DNA of 64,000 nt from Aplectana chamaeleonis (taxonomy: Eukaryota > Nematoda > Chromadorea > Rhabditida > Cosmocercidae): NCBI GenBank assembly GCA_029168955.1, contig JAPDOI010001570.1:99950-163949 (forward strand), read 5' to 3'. The notes beneath the pieces were generated by a model. The model did no database searches and was not told the origin of the DNA. It saw nothing but the letters and a program-made list of their open reading frames with translations. Each line of letters begins with the position of its first letter. The first letter of the stretch is position 1. A program made the position numbers and the translations under genes. Shown one piece after another: positions 1 through 12,500 of the stretch.

Positions 1-60
1 CGGATTTCCACTCCCGAAATACCCGATGTACGACAGATTTTGCCTCCACGAAGGGGATTT

Positions 61-72
61 CCCCCCCCCCCC
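61..72. repeat. C12 homopolymer in intermediate-unit spacer
   Basis: A run of 12 C follows GGGGATTT and precedes TAAGCGACGCC. It is one of many lengthened C-tracts found where a GGGGATT spacer meets the intermediate insert. Confidence 0.9.
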
Positions 73-661
73 TAAGCGACGCCGCAGGCTGCACCGTCCA
101 AATAGGGTTTAAGCTGATTTTCACCCCCGAAAAACCCGATGTACGACAGATTTTGTCTCCACGAAGGGTTTTCCTCCCTAAGCCACCGTCCAAATACGCT
201 CAAACGGATTCCCACCCCGAAATACCCGATGTACGACAGATTTTGCCTCCACGAAGGATTCCCCCTAAGCGACGCCGCAGGCTGCACCGTCCAAATAGGG
301 TTTAAACTGATTTTCACCCCCGAAATACCCGATACACGACAGATTTAGCCTCCACGAAGGGGTTTTCCTCCCCTAAGCCACCGTCCAAATACGCTCAAAC
401 GGATTCCCACCCCCGAAATACCCGATGTACGACAGATTTTGCCTCCACGAAGGGGATTCCCCCCCCTAAGCGACGCCGCAGGCTGCACCGTCCAAATAGG
501 GTTTAAACTGATTTTCACCCCCGAAATACCCGATACACGACAGATTTAGCCTCCACGAAGGGGTTTTCCTCCCCTAAGCCACCGTCCAAATACGCTCAAA
601 CGGATTCCCACCCCCGAAATACCCGATGTACGACAGATTTTGCCTCCACGAAGGGGATTTA

Positions 662-673
662 CCCCCCCCCCCC
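662..673. repeat. C12 homopolymer in intermediate-unit spacer
   Basis: A run of 12 C after GGGGATTTA, followed by TCTAAGCGACGCC. Same position in the unit as the tract at 61-72. Confidence 0.9.
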
Positions 674-2738
674 TCTAAGCGACGCCGCAGGCTGCACCGT
701 CCAAATAGGGTTTAAACTGATTTTCACCCCCGAAATACCCGATACACGACAGATTTAGCCTCCACGAAGGGGTTTTCCTCCCCTAAGCCACCGTCCAAAT
801 ACGCTCAAACGGATTCCCACCCCCGAAATACCCGATGTACGACAGATTTTGCCTCCACGAAGGGGTTTTCCTCTCCTAAGCCACCGTCCAAATACGTTTC
901 AAACGGATTCCCACCCCCGAAATACCCGATGTACGACAGATTTTGCCTCCACGAAGGGGATTCCCCCCTCCCTAAGCGACGCCGCAGGCTGCACCGCCCA
1001 AATACGTTTCAAACGGATTTTCACCCCCGAAATACCCGATACACGACAGATTTTGCCTCCACGAAGGGTTTTCCTCCCTAAGCCACCGTCCAAATACGTT
1101 TCAAACGGATTCCCACCCCGAAATACCCGATGTACGACAGATTTTGCCTCCACGAAGGATTTCCTAAGCGACGCCGCAGGCTGCACCGTCCAAATACGTT
1201 TCAAACGAATTTTCACCCCCGTATTCCCCGATGTACGACAGATTTTGCCTCCACGAAGGGGTTTCCTCCTAAGCCACCGTCCAAATACGCTCAAACGGAT
1301 TCCCACCCCGAAATACCCGATGTACGACAGATTTTGCCTCCACGAAGGGTTTTCCCTAAGCGACGCCGCAGGCTGCACCGCCCAAATACGTTTCAAACGG
1401 ATTTCCACCCCCGAAATACCCGATGTACGACAGATTTTGCCTCCACGAAGGGGTTTTCCTCCCCTAAGCCACCGTCCAAATACGCTCAAACGGATTCCCA
1501 CCCCCGAAATACCCGATGTACGACAGATTTTGCCTCCACGAAGGGGATTCCCCCCCCCCTAAGCGACGCCGCAGGCTGCACCGTCCAAATAGGGTTTAAA
1601 CTGATTTTCACCCCCGAAATACCCGATACACGACAGATCTAGCCTCCACGAAGGGGTTTTCCTCCCCTAAGCCACCGTCCAAATACGCTCAAACGGATTC
1701 CCACCCCCGAAATACCCGATGTACGACAGATTTTGCCTCCACGAAGGGGATTCCCCCCCCCCTAAGCGACGCCGCAGGCTGCACCGTCCAAATAGGGTTT
1801 AAACTGATTTTCACCCCCGAAATACCCGATGTACGACAGATTTTGCCTCCACGAAGGGGTTTTCCTCCCCTAAGCCACCGTCCAAATACGCTCAAACGGA
1901 TTCCCACCCCGAAATACCCGATGTACGAGAGATTTTGCCTCCACGAAGGATTTCCCTAAGCGACGCCGCAGGCTGCCCCGTCCAAATAGGGTTTAAACTG
2001 ATTTTCACCCCTGAAATACCCAATACACGACAGATTTAGCCTCCACGAAGGGGTTTTCCTCCCCTAAGCCTTCGTCCAAATACGCTCAAACGGATTCCCA
2101 CCCCGAAATACCCGATGTACGACAGATTTTGCCTCCACGAAGGATTCCCCCTAAGCGACGCCGCAGGCTGCACCGTCCAAATACGTTTCAAACGGATTTT
2201 CACCCCGAAATACCCGATGTACGACAGATTTTGGCTCCACGAAGGGGTTTTGCTCTCCTAAGCCACCGTCCAAATACGCTCAAATGGATGCCCACCCCGA
2301 AATACCCGATGTACGACAGATTTTGCCTCCACGAAGGATTTCCCCTAAGCGACGCCGCAGGCTGCACCGTCCAAATAGGGTTTAAACTGATTTTCACCCC
2401 CGAAAAACCCGATACACGACAGATTTTGCCTCCACGAAGGGGTTTTCCTCCCTAAGCCACCGTCCAAATACGCTCAAACGGATTCCCACCCCCGAAATAC
2501 CCGATCTACGACAGATTTTGCCTCCACGAAGGGGATTACCCCCCTAAGCGACGCCGCAGGCTGCACCGTCCAAATAGGGTTTAAACTGATTTTCACCCCC
2601 GAAATACCCGATACACGACAGATTTAGCCTCCACGAAGGGGTTTTCCTCCCCTAAGCCACCGTCCAAATACGCTCAAACGGATTCCCACCCCCGAAATAC
2701 CCGATGTACGACAGATTTTGCCTCCACGAAGGGGATTT

Positions 2739-2751
2739 CCCCCCCCCCCCC
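2739..2751. repeat. C13 homopolymer in intermediate-unit spacer
   Basis: A run of 13 C between GGGGATTT and TAAGCGACGCC, joint longest C-run I saw in the window, together with that at 4,511-4,523. The neighbouring dimers have 5 to 10 C at this site, so the length is unstable from copy to copy. Confidence 0.9.
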
Positions 2752-4510
2752 TAAGCGACGCCGCAGGCTGCACCGTCCAAATAGGGTTTAAACTGATTTT
2801 CACCCCCGAAATACCCGATGTACGACAGATTTTGCCTCCACGAAGGGGTTTTCCTCTCCTAAGCCACCGTCCAAATACGTTTCAAACGGATTCCCACCCC
2901 CGAAATACCCGATGTACGACAGATTTTGCCTCCACGAAGGGGTTTTCCTCCCCTAAGCCACCGTCCAAATACGTTTCAAACGGATTTCCATTCCGAAATA
3001 CCCGATGTACGACAGATTTTGCCTCCACGAAGGGGATTCCCCCCGTCCTAAGCGACGCCGCAGGCTGCACCGCCCAAATACGTTTCAAACGGATTTTCAC
3101 CCCCGAAATACCCGAAGTACGACAGATTTTGCCTCCACGAAGGGGATTTCCTCCCTAAGCCACCGTCCAAATACGTTTCAAACGGATTCCCACCCCGAAA
3201 TACCCGATGTACGACAGATTTTGCCTCCACGAAGGATTTCCCCTAAGCGACGCCGCAGGCTGCACCGTCCAAATACGTTTCAAACGGATTTTCACCCCGA
3301 AATACCCGATGTACGACAGATTTTGCCTCCACGAAGGGTTTTCCTCCCTAAGCCACCGTCCAAATACGCTCAAACGGATTCCCACCCCGAAATACCCGAT
3401 GTACGACAGATTTTGCCTCCACGAAGGATTTCCCTAAGCGACGCCGCAGGCTGCACCGTCCAAATAGGGTTTAAACTGATTTTCACCCCGAAATACCCGA
3501 TACACGACAGATTTTGCCTCCACGAAGGGTTTTCCTCCCTAAGCCACCGTCCAAATACGCTCAAACGGATTCCCACCCCGAAATACCCGATGTACGACAG
3601 ATTTTGCCTCCACGAAGGGGATTTCCTAAGCGACGCCGCAGGCTGCACCGTCCAAATACGCTCAAACGGATTCCCACCCCGAAATACCCGATGCACGACA
3701 GATTTTGCCTCCACGAAGGGGTTTTCCTCCCCTAAGCCACCGTCCAAATACGCTCAAACGGATTCCCACCCCGAAATACCCGATGCACGACAGATTTTGC
3801 CTCCACGAAGGGGATTCCCCCCCCCCCTAAGCGAGGCCGCAGGCTGCACCGTCCAAATAGGGTTTAAACTGATTTTCACCCCCGAAATACCCGATACACG
3901 ACAGATTTAGCCTCCACGAAGGGGTTTTCCTCCCCTAAGCCACCGTCCAAATACGCTAAAACGGATTCCCACCCCGAAATACCCGATGCACGACAGATTT
4001 TGCCTCCACGAAGGGGATTCCCCCCCCCTAAGCGACGCCGCAGGCTGCACCGTCCAAATAGGGTTTAAACTGATTTTCACCCCCGAAATACCCGATACAC
4101 GACAGATTTAGCCTCCACGAAGGGGTTTTCCTCTCCTAAGCCACCGTCCAAATACGTTTCAAACGGATTTCCACCCCCGAAATACCCGATGTACGACAGA
4201 TTTTGCCTCCACGAAGGGGTTTTCCTCTCCTAAGCCACCGTCCAAATACGTTTCAAACGGATTCCCACCCGCGAAATGCCCGATGTACGACAGATTCTGC
4301 CTCCACGAAGGATTTCCCTAAGCGACGCCGCAGGCTGCACCGTCCAAATAGGGTTTAACCGGATTCCCACCCCCGAAATACCCGATGTACGACAGATTTT
4401 GCCTCCACGAAGGGGTTTTCCTCTCCTAAGCCACCGTCCAAATACGCTCAAACGGATTCCCACCCCGAAATACCCGATGCACGACAGATTTTGCCTCCAC
4501 GAAGGGGATT

Positions 4511-4523
4511 CCCCCCCCCCCCC
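4511..4523. repeat. C13 homopolymer in intermediate-unit spacer
   Basis: A run of 13 C between GGGGATT and TAAGCGAGGCC. The following insert carries a GAC to GAG change also seen near 3,832, so these two copies share ancestry. Confidence 0.88.
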
Positions 4524-5589
4524 TAAGCGAGGCCGCAGGCTGCACTGTCCAAATAGGGTTTAAACTGATTTTCACCCCCGAAATACCCGAAGTACGACAG
4601 ATTTTGCCTCCACGAAGGGTTTTCCTCCTAAGCCACCGTCCAAATACGCTCAAACGGATTCCCACCCCGAAATACCCGATGTACGACAGATTTTGCCTCC
4701 ACGAAGGATTTCCCCCTAAGCGACGCCGCAGGCTGCACCGTCCAAATAGGGTTTAAACTGATTTTCACCCCGAAATACCCGATGTACGACAGATTTTGCC
4801 TCCACGAAGGGTTTTCCTCCTAAGCCACCGTCCAAATACGCTCAAACGGATTCCCACCCCGAAATACCCGATGTACGACAGATTTTGCCTCCACGAAGGA
4901 TTTCCCCCTAAGCGACGCCGCAGGCTGCACCGTCCAAATAGGGTTTAAACGGATTTTCACCCCGAAATACCCGATGTACGACAGATTTTGCCTCCACGAA
5001 GGGTTTTCCTCTCCTAAGCCACCGTCCAAATACGCTCAAACGGATTCCCACCCCCGAAATACCCGATGTACGACAGATTTTGCCTCCACGAAGGGGATTC
5101 CCCCCCCCAGCGACGCCGCAGGCTGCACCGGCCCAATAGGGTTTGGACTGATTTTCACCCCCGAAATACCCCATACACCACAGACTTAGCCTCCACGAAG
5201 GGTTTTCCTCCCTAAGCCACCGTCCAAATACGCTCAAACGGATTCCCACCCCGAAATACCCGATGTACGACAGATTTTGCCTCCACGAAGGGGATTTCCC
5301 TAAGCGACGCCGCAGGCTGCACCGTCCAAATACGTTTCAAACGGATTTTCACCCCGAAATACCCGATGTACGACAGATTTTGCCTCCACGAAGGGTTTTC
5401 TCCCCTAAGCCACCGTCCAAATACGTTTCAAACGGATTCCCACCCCGAAATACCCGATGTACGACAGATTTTGCCTCCACGAAGGGGTTTTCCCTAAGCG
5501 ACGCCGCAGGCTGCACCGTCCAAATACGTTTCAAACTGATTTTCACCCCGAAATACCCGATGTACGACAGATTTTGCCTCCACGAAGGG

Positions 5590-6140
5590 TTTTCCTCCCT
5601 AAGCCACCGTCCAAATACGCTCAAACGGATTCCCACCCCGAAATACCCGATGTACGACAGATTTTGCCTCCACGAAGGATTCCTCCCTAAGCCACCGTCC
5701 AAATACGTTTCAAACGGATTTTCACCCCGAAATACCCGATGTACGACAGATTTTGCCTCCACGAAGGGGTTTTCCTCCCTAAGCCACCGTCCAAATACGC
5801 TCAAACGGATTCCCACCCCGAAATACCCGATGTACGACAGATTTTGCCTCCACGAAGGAGTTTTCCTCCCCTAAGCCACCGTCCAAATACGTTTCAAACG
5901 GATTTTCATTCCGAAATACCCGATGTACGACAGATTTTCCCTCCACGAAGGGGTTTTCCTCTCCTAAGCCACCGCCCAAATACGTTTCAAACGGATTCCC
6001 ACCCCGAAATACCCGATACACGACAGATTTTTCCTCCACGAAGGGGTTTTCCTCCCCTAAGCCACCGTCCAAATACGTTTCAAACGGATTCCCACCCCGA
6101 AATACCCGATGTACGACAGATTTTGCCTCCACGAAGGGGA
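5590..6140. repeat. Short-unit run inside the dimeric block
   Basis: About six consecutive short units interrupt the dimer pattern between intermediate units near 5,498 and 6,147. Several use the core GATACAC or GATGTAC followed by TTTTCCCTCC or TTTTTCCTCC, variants rare elsewhere. One unit near 5,860-5,925 has GAAGGAGTTTTCC and a TTCATTCCG stretch that recurs in altered form near 8,341 and 30,410. This looks like local expansion of the short partner. Confidence 0.75.
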
Positions 6141-7029
6141 TTTCCTAAGCGACGCCGCAGGCTGCACCGTCCAAATAGGGTTTAAACTGATTTTCACCCC
6201 CGAAATACCCGATGTACGACAGATTTTGCCTCCACGAAGGGGTTTTCCTCCCCTAAGCCACCGTCCAAATACGTTTCAAACGGATCCCCACCCCCGAAAT
6301 ACCAGATGTACGACAGATTTTGCCTCCACGAAGGGGTTTTCCTCCCCTAAGCCACCGTCCAAATACGTTTCAAACGGATCCCCACCCCCGAAATACCAGA
6401 TGTACGACAGATTTTGCCTCCACGAAGGGGTTTTCCTCCCCTAAGCCACCGTCCAAATACGTTTCAAACGGATTTCCACCCCCGAAATACCCGATGTACG
6501 ACAGATTTTGCCTCCACGAAGGGGTTTTCCTCTCCTAAGCCACCGTCCAAATACGCTCAAACGGATTCCCACCCCCGAAATACCCGATGTACGACAGATT
6601 TTGCCTCCACGAAGGGGATTCCCCCCCCCCCTAAGCGACGCCGCAGGCTGCACCGTCCAAATAGGGTTTAAACTGATTTTCACCCCCGAAATACCCGATA
6701 CACGACAGATTTTGCCTCCACGAAGGGGTTTTCCTCCCCTAAGCCACCGTCCAAATACGCTCAAACGGATTCCCACCCCCGAAATACCCGATGTACGACA
6801 GATTTTGCCTCCACGAAGGGGATTTCCCCCCCCCCTAAGCGACGCCGCAGGCTGCACCGTCCAAATAGGGTTTAAACTGATTTTCACCCCCGAAATACCC
6901 GATGTACGACAGATTTTGCCTCCACGAAGGGGTTTTCCTCCCCTAAGCCACCGTCCAAATACGCTCAAACGGATTCCCACCCCCGAAATACCCGATGTAC
7001 GACAGATTTTGCCTCCACGAAGGGGATTT

Positions 7030-7041
7030 CCCCCCCCCCCC
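7030..7041. repeat. C12 homopolymer at the end of the dimeric block
   Basis: A run of 12 C between GGGGATTT and TAAGCGACGCC, in the last regular dimer before the short-unit array takes over. Confidence 0.88.
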
Positions 7042-9459
7042 TAAGCGACGCCGCAGGCTGCACCGTCCAAATAGGGTTTAAACTGATTTTCACCCCCGAA
7101 ATACCCGATGTACGACAGATTTTGCCTCCACGAAGGGGTTTTCCTCCCCTAAGCCACCGTCCAAATACGTTTCAAACGGATCCCCACCCCCGAAATACCC
7201 GATGTACGACAGATTTTGCCTCCACGAAGGGGTTTTCCTCCCCTAAGCCACCGTCCAAATACGCTCAAACGGATTCCCACCCCCGAAATACCCGATGTAC
7301 GACAGATTTTGCCTCCACGAAGGGGTTTTCCTCTCCTAAGCCACCGTCCAAATACGTTTCAAACGGATCCCACCCCCGAAATGCCGGATGTACCAGAGAT
7401 TTTGCCTCCACGAAGGGGTTTTCCTCTCCTAAGCCACCGTCCAAATACGCTCAAACGGATTACCACCCCCGAAATACCCGATGTACGACAGATTTTCCCT
7501 CCACGAAGGGGTTTTCCTCTCCTAAGCCACCGTCCAAATACGTTTCAAACGGATTCCCACCCCGAAATACCCGATGTACGACAGATTTTGCCTCCACGAA
7601 GGGTTTTTCCTAAGCGACGCCCCAGGCTCCACCGCCCAAATACGTTTCAAACGGACTTTCACCCCCGAAATACCCGATACACGACAGATTTAGCCTGCAC
7701 GAAGGGGTTTTCCTCCCATAAGCCACCGTCCAAGTACGCTCAAACGGATTCCCACCCCGAAATACCCGATGTACGACAGATTTTGCCTCCACGAAGGGGT
7801 TTTCCTCCCTAAGCCACCGTCCAAATACGTTTCAAACGGATTCCCACCCCGAAATACCCGATGTACGACAGATTTTGCCTCCACGAAGGGTTTTCCTCCC
7901 TAAGCCACCGTCCAAATACGTTTCAAACGGATTCCCACCCCGAAATACCCGATGTACGACAGATTTTGCCTCCACGAAGGGTTTTCCTCCCTAAGCCACC
8001 GTCCAAATACGTTTCAAACGGATTCCCACCCCGAAATACCCGATGTACGACAGATTTTGCCTCCACGAAGGGGTTTTCCTCCCTAAGCCACCGTCCAAAT
8101 ACGTTTCAAACGGATTCCCACCCCGAAATACCCGATGTACGACAGATTTTGCCTCCACGAAGGGGTTTTCCCCCTAAGCCACCGTCCAAATACGTTTCAA
8201 ACGGATTTTCACCCCGAAATACCCGATGTACGACAGATTTTGCCTCCACGAAGGGTTTTCCTCCCTAAGCCACCGTCCAAATACGCTCAAACGGATTCCC
8301 ACCCCGAAATACCCGATGTACGACAGATTTTGCCTCCACGAAGGAGTTTTCCTCCCCTAAGCCACCGTCGAAATACGTTTCAAACGGATTTCCATTCCGA
8401 AATACCCGATGTACGACAGATTTAGCCTCCACGCAGGGGTTTGCTCCCCTAAGACACCGTCCAAATACGCTCAAACGGATTCCCACCCCGAAATACCCGA
8501 TGTACGACAGATTTTGCCTCCACGAAGGGGATTTCCCCCTAAGCGACGCCGCAGGCTGCACCGCCCAAATACGTTTCAAACGGATTTTCACCCCCGAAAT
8601 ACCCGATGTACGACAGATTTTGCCTCCACGAAGGGGTTTTCCTCCCCTAAGCCACCGTCCAAATACGTTTCAAACGGATTCCCACCCCGAAATACCCGAT
8701 GTACGACAGATTTTGCCTCCACGAAGGGGTTTTCCTCCCTAAGCCACCGTCCAAATACGTTTCAAACGGATTCCCACCCCGAAATACCCGATGTACGACA
8801 GATTTTGCCTCCACGAAGGGTTTTCCTCCCCTAAGCCACCGTCCAAATACGTTTCAAACGGATTCCCACCCCGAAATACCCGATGTACGACAGATTTTGC
8901 CTCCACGAAGGATTCCTCCCTAAGCCACCGTCCAAATACGTTTCAAACGGATTTTCACCCCGAAATACCCGATGTACGACAGATTTTGCCTCCACGAAGG
9001 GGTTTTCCTCCCTAAGCCACCGTCCAAATACGCTCAAACGGATTCCCACCCCGAAATACCCGATGTACGACAGATTTTGCCTCCACGAAGGATTTCCTTC
9101 CCTAAGCCACCGTCCAAATACGTTTCAAACGGATTTTCACCCCGAAATACCCGATGTACGACAGATTTTGCCTCCACGAAGGGTTTTCCTCCCTAAGCCA
9201 CCGTCCAAATACGTTTCAAACGGATCCCCACCCCCGAAATACCCGATGTACGACAGATTTTGCCTCCACGAAGGGGTTTTCCTCCCCTAAGCCACCGTCC
9301 AAATACGTTTCAAACGGATTTTCACCCCCGAAATACCCGATGTACGACAGATTTTGCCTCCACGAAGGGGTTTTCCTCCCCTAAGCCACCGTCCAAATAC
9401 GTTTCAAACGGATCCCCACCCCCGAAATACCCGATGTACGACAGATTTTGCCTCTACAC

Positions 9460-9505
9460 AAGGGATTTCCTCCCTTAAGCGACGGTGCAGGCTGCACCGC
9501 CCAAA
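9460..9505. repeat. Lone unit with a distinct shortened hairpin insert
   Basis: This unit has the spacer CCTCTACACAAGGG, otherwise typical of the right-hand array, followed by GACGGTGCAGGCTGCACC. The insert lacks CCGCAG relative to the long-unit hairpin, leaving a 7-bp stem GGTGCAG / CTGCACC around one G. It is isolated inside short units about 22 kb left of the main long-unit block. Confidence 0.8.
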
Positions 9506-12500
9506 TACGTTTCAAACGGATTTTCACCCCCGAAATACCCGATGTACGACAGATTTTGCCTCCACGCAGGGGTTTTCCTCTCCTAAGCCACCGTCCAAAT
9601 ACGCTCAAACGGATTCCCACCCCGAAATACCCGATGTACGACAGATTTTGCCTCCACGAAGGGGTTTTCCTCCCCTAAGCCACCGTCCAAATACGTTTCA
9701 AACGGATTCCCACCCCGAAATACCCGATGTACGACAGATTTTGCCTCCACGAAGGGTTTTCCTCCCATAAGCCACCGTCCAAATACGCTCAAACGGATTC
9801 CCACCCCGAAATACCCGATGTACGACAGATTTTGCCTCCACGAAGGGTTTTCCTCCCTAAGCCACCGTCCAAATACGTTTCAAACGGATTCCCACCCCGA
9901 AATACCCGATGTACGACAGATTTTGCCTCCACGAAGGGTTTTCCTCCCTAAGCCACCGTCCAAATACGCTCAAACGGATTCCCACCCCGAAATACCCGAT
10001 GTACGACAGATTTTGCCTCCACGAAGGATTTCCCTAAGCGACGCCGCAGGCTGCACCGTCCAAATACGTTTCAAACGGATTTTCACCCCGAAATACCCGA
10101 TGTACGACAGATTTTGCCTCCACGAAGGGTTTTCCTCCCTAAGCCACCGTCCAAATACGCTCAAACGGATTCCCACCCCGAAATACCCGATGTACGACAG
10201 ATTTTGCCTCCACGAAGGGTTTTCCTTCCTAAGCCACCGTCCAAATACGTTTCAAACGGATTTTCACCCCGAAATACCCGATGTACGACAGATTTTGCCT
10301 CCACGAAGGGTTTTCCTCCCTAAGCCACCGTCCAAATACGCTCAAACGGATTCCCACCCCGAAATACCCGATGTACGACAGATTTTGCCTCCACGAAGGG
10401 TTTTCCTCCCTAAGCCACCGTCCAAATACGTTTCAAACGGATTCCCACCCCGAAATACCCGATGTACGACAGATTTTGCCTCCACGAAGGGGTTTTCCTC
10501 CCTAAGCCACCGTCCAAATACGTTTCAAACGGATTCCCACCCCGAAATACCCGATGTACGACAGATTTTGCCTCCACGAAGGGGTTTTCCTCCCCTAAGC
10601 CACCGTCCAAATACGCTCAAACGGATTCCCACCCCGAAATACCCGACGTACGACAGATTTTGCCTCCACGAAGGGGTTTTCCTCTCCTAAGCCACCGTCC
10701 AAATACGTTTCAAACGGATCCCCACCCCCGAAATACCCGATGTACGACAGATTTTGCCTCCACGGAGGGGTTTCCTCCTAAGCCACCGTCCAAATACGTT
10801 TCAAACGGATTCCCACCCCGAAATACCCGATGTACGACAGATTTTGCCTCCACGAAGGGGTTTTCCTCCCCTAAGCCACCGTCCAAATACGTTTCAAACG
10901 GATTCCCACCCCGAAATACCCGATGTACGACAGATTTTGCCTCCACGAAGGGGTTTTCCTCCCCTAAGCCACCGTCCAAATACGTTTCAAACGGATTCCC
11001 ACCCCGAAATACCCGATGTACGACAGATTTTGCCTCCACGAAGGGTTTTCCTCCCCATAAGCCACCGTCCAAATACGTTTCAAACGGATTCCCACCCCGA
11101 AATACCCGATGTACGACAGATTTTGCCTCCACGAAGGGTTTTCCTCCCCTAAGCCACCGTCCAAATACGTTTCAAACGGATTCCCACCCCGAAATACCCG
11201 ATGTACGACAGATTTTGCCTCCACGAAGGGTTTTCCTCCCTAAGCCACCGTCCAAATACGTTTCAAACGGATTCCCACCCCGAAATACCCGATGTACGAC
11301 AGATTTTGCCTCCACGAAGGGGTTTTCCTCCCTAAGCCACCGTCCAAATACGTTTCAAACGGATTCCCACCCCGAAATGCCCGATGTACGCCAGATTTTG
11401 CCTCCAGGAAGGGGTTTTCCTCTCCTAAGCCACCGTCCAAATACGCTCAAACGGATTCCCACCCCGAAATACCCGATGTACGACAGATTTTGCCTCCACG
11501 AAGGGGTTTTCCTCTCCTAAGCCACCGTCCAAATACGTTTCAAACGGATTCCCACCCCCGAAATACCCGATGTACGACAGATTTTGCCTCCACGAAGGGG
11601 TTTTCCTCTCCTAAGCCACCGTCCAAATACGTTTCAAACGGATCCCCACCCCCGAAATACCAGATGTACGACAGATTTTGCCTCCACGAAGGGGTTTTCC
11701 TCCCCTAAGCCACCGTCCAAATACGTTTCAAACGGATCCCCACCCCCCACATACCCGACGTACGACAGATTTTGCCTCCACGAAGGGTTTTCCTCCCTAA
11801 GCCACCGTCCAAATACGTTTCAAACGGATTCCCACCCCGAAATACCCGATGTACGACAGATTTTGCCTCCACGAAGGGTTTTCCTCCCCTAAGCCACCGT
11901 CCAAATACGTTTCAAACGGATTCCCACCCCGAAATACCCGATGTACGACAGATTTTGCCTCCACGAAGGGTTTTCCTCCCTAAGCCACCGTCCAAATACG
12001 CTCAAACGGATTCCCACCCCGAAATACCCGATGTACGACAGATTTTGCCTCCACGAAGGGTTTTCCTCCTAAGCCACCGTCCAAATACGTTTCAAACGGA
12101 TTCCCACCCCGAAATACCCGATGTACGACAGATTTTGCCTCCACGAAGGGTTTTCCTCCCCTAAGCCACCGTCCAAATACGTTTCAAACGGATTCCCACC
12201 CCGAAATACCCGATGTACGACAGATTTTGCCTCCACGAAGGGGTTTTCCTCTCCTAAGCCACCGTCCGAATACGTTTCAAACGGATTCCCACCCCCGAAA
12301 TACCCGACGTACGACAGATTTTGCCTCCACGAAGGGGTTTTCCTCTCCTAAGCCACCGTCCGAATACGTTTCAAACGGATCCCCACCCCCGAAATACCCG
12401 ATGTACGACAGATTTTGCCTCCACGAAGGGGTTTTCCTCTCCTAAGCCACCGTCCAAATACGTTTCAAACGGATTCCCACCCCCGAAATACCCGATGTAC

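Larger units (their letters stand above)
1..7145. repeat. Dimeric higher-order block (short + intermediate unit)
   Basis: Short units (TAAGCCACCGTCC) alternate with intermediate units carrying the 14-bp insert (TAAGCGACGCCGCAGG). Starts of the insert near 76, 269, 470, 679, 976, 1,167, 1,357, 1,560, 1,764, 1,957, 2,154, 2,348, 2,547 and 2,753 give a dimer period of about 190-207 bp, with trimers of about 290-300 bp near 679-976, 2,753-3,050 and 4,029-4,320. A run of short units only lies at about 5,590-6,140, and dimers resume until about 7,145. Intermediate units here often carry GGGTTTAAACTG and the GATACAC core, while short partners carry GCTCAAACGG and GATGTAC. Boundaries are good to about one unit. 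Confidence 0.9.
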
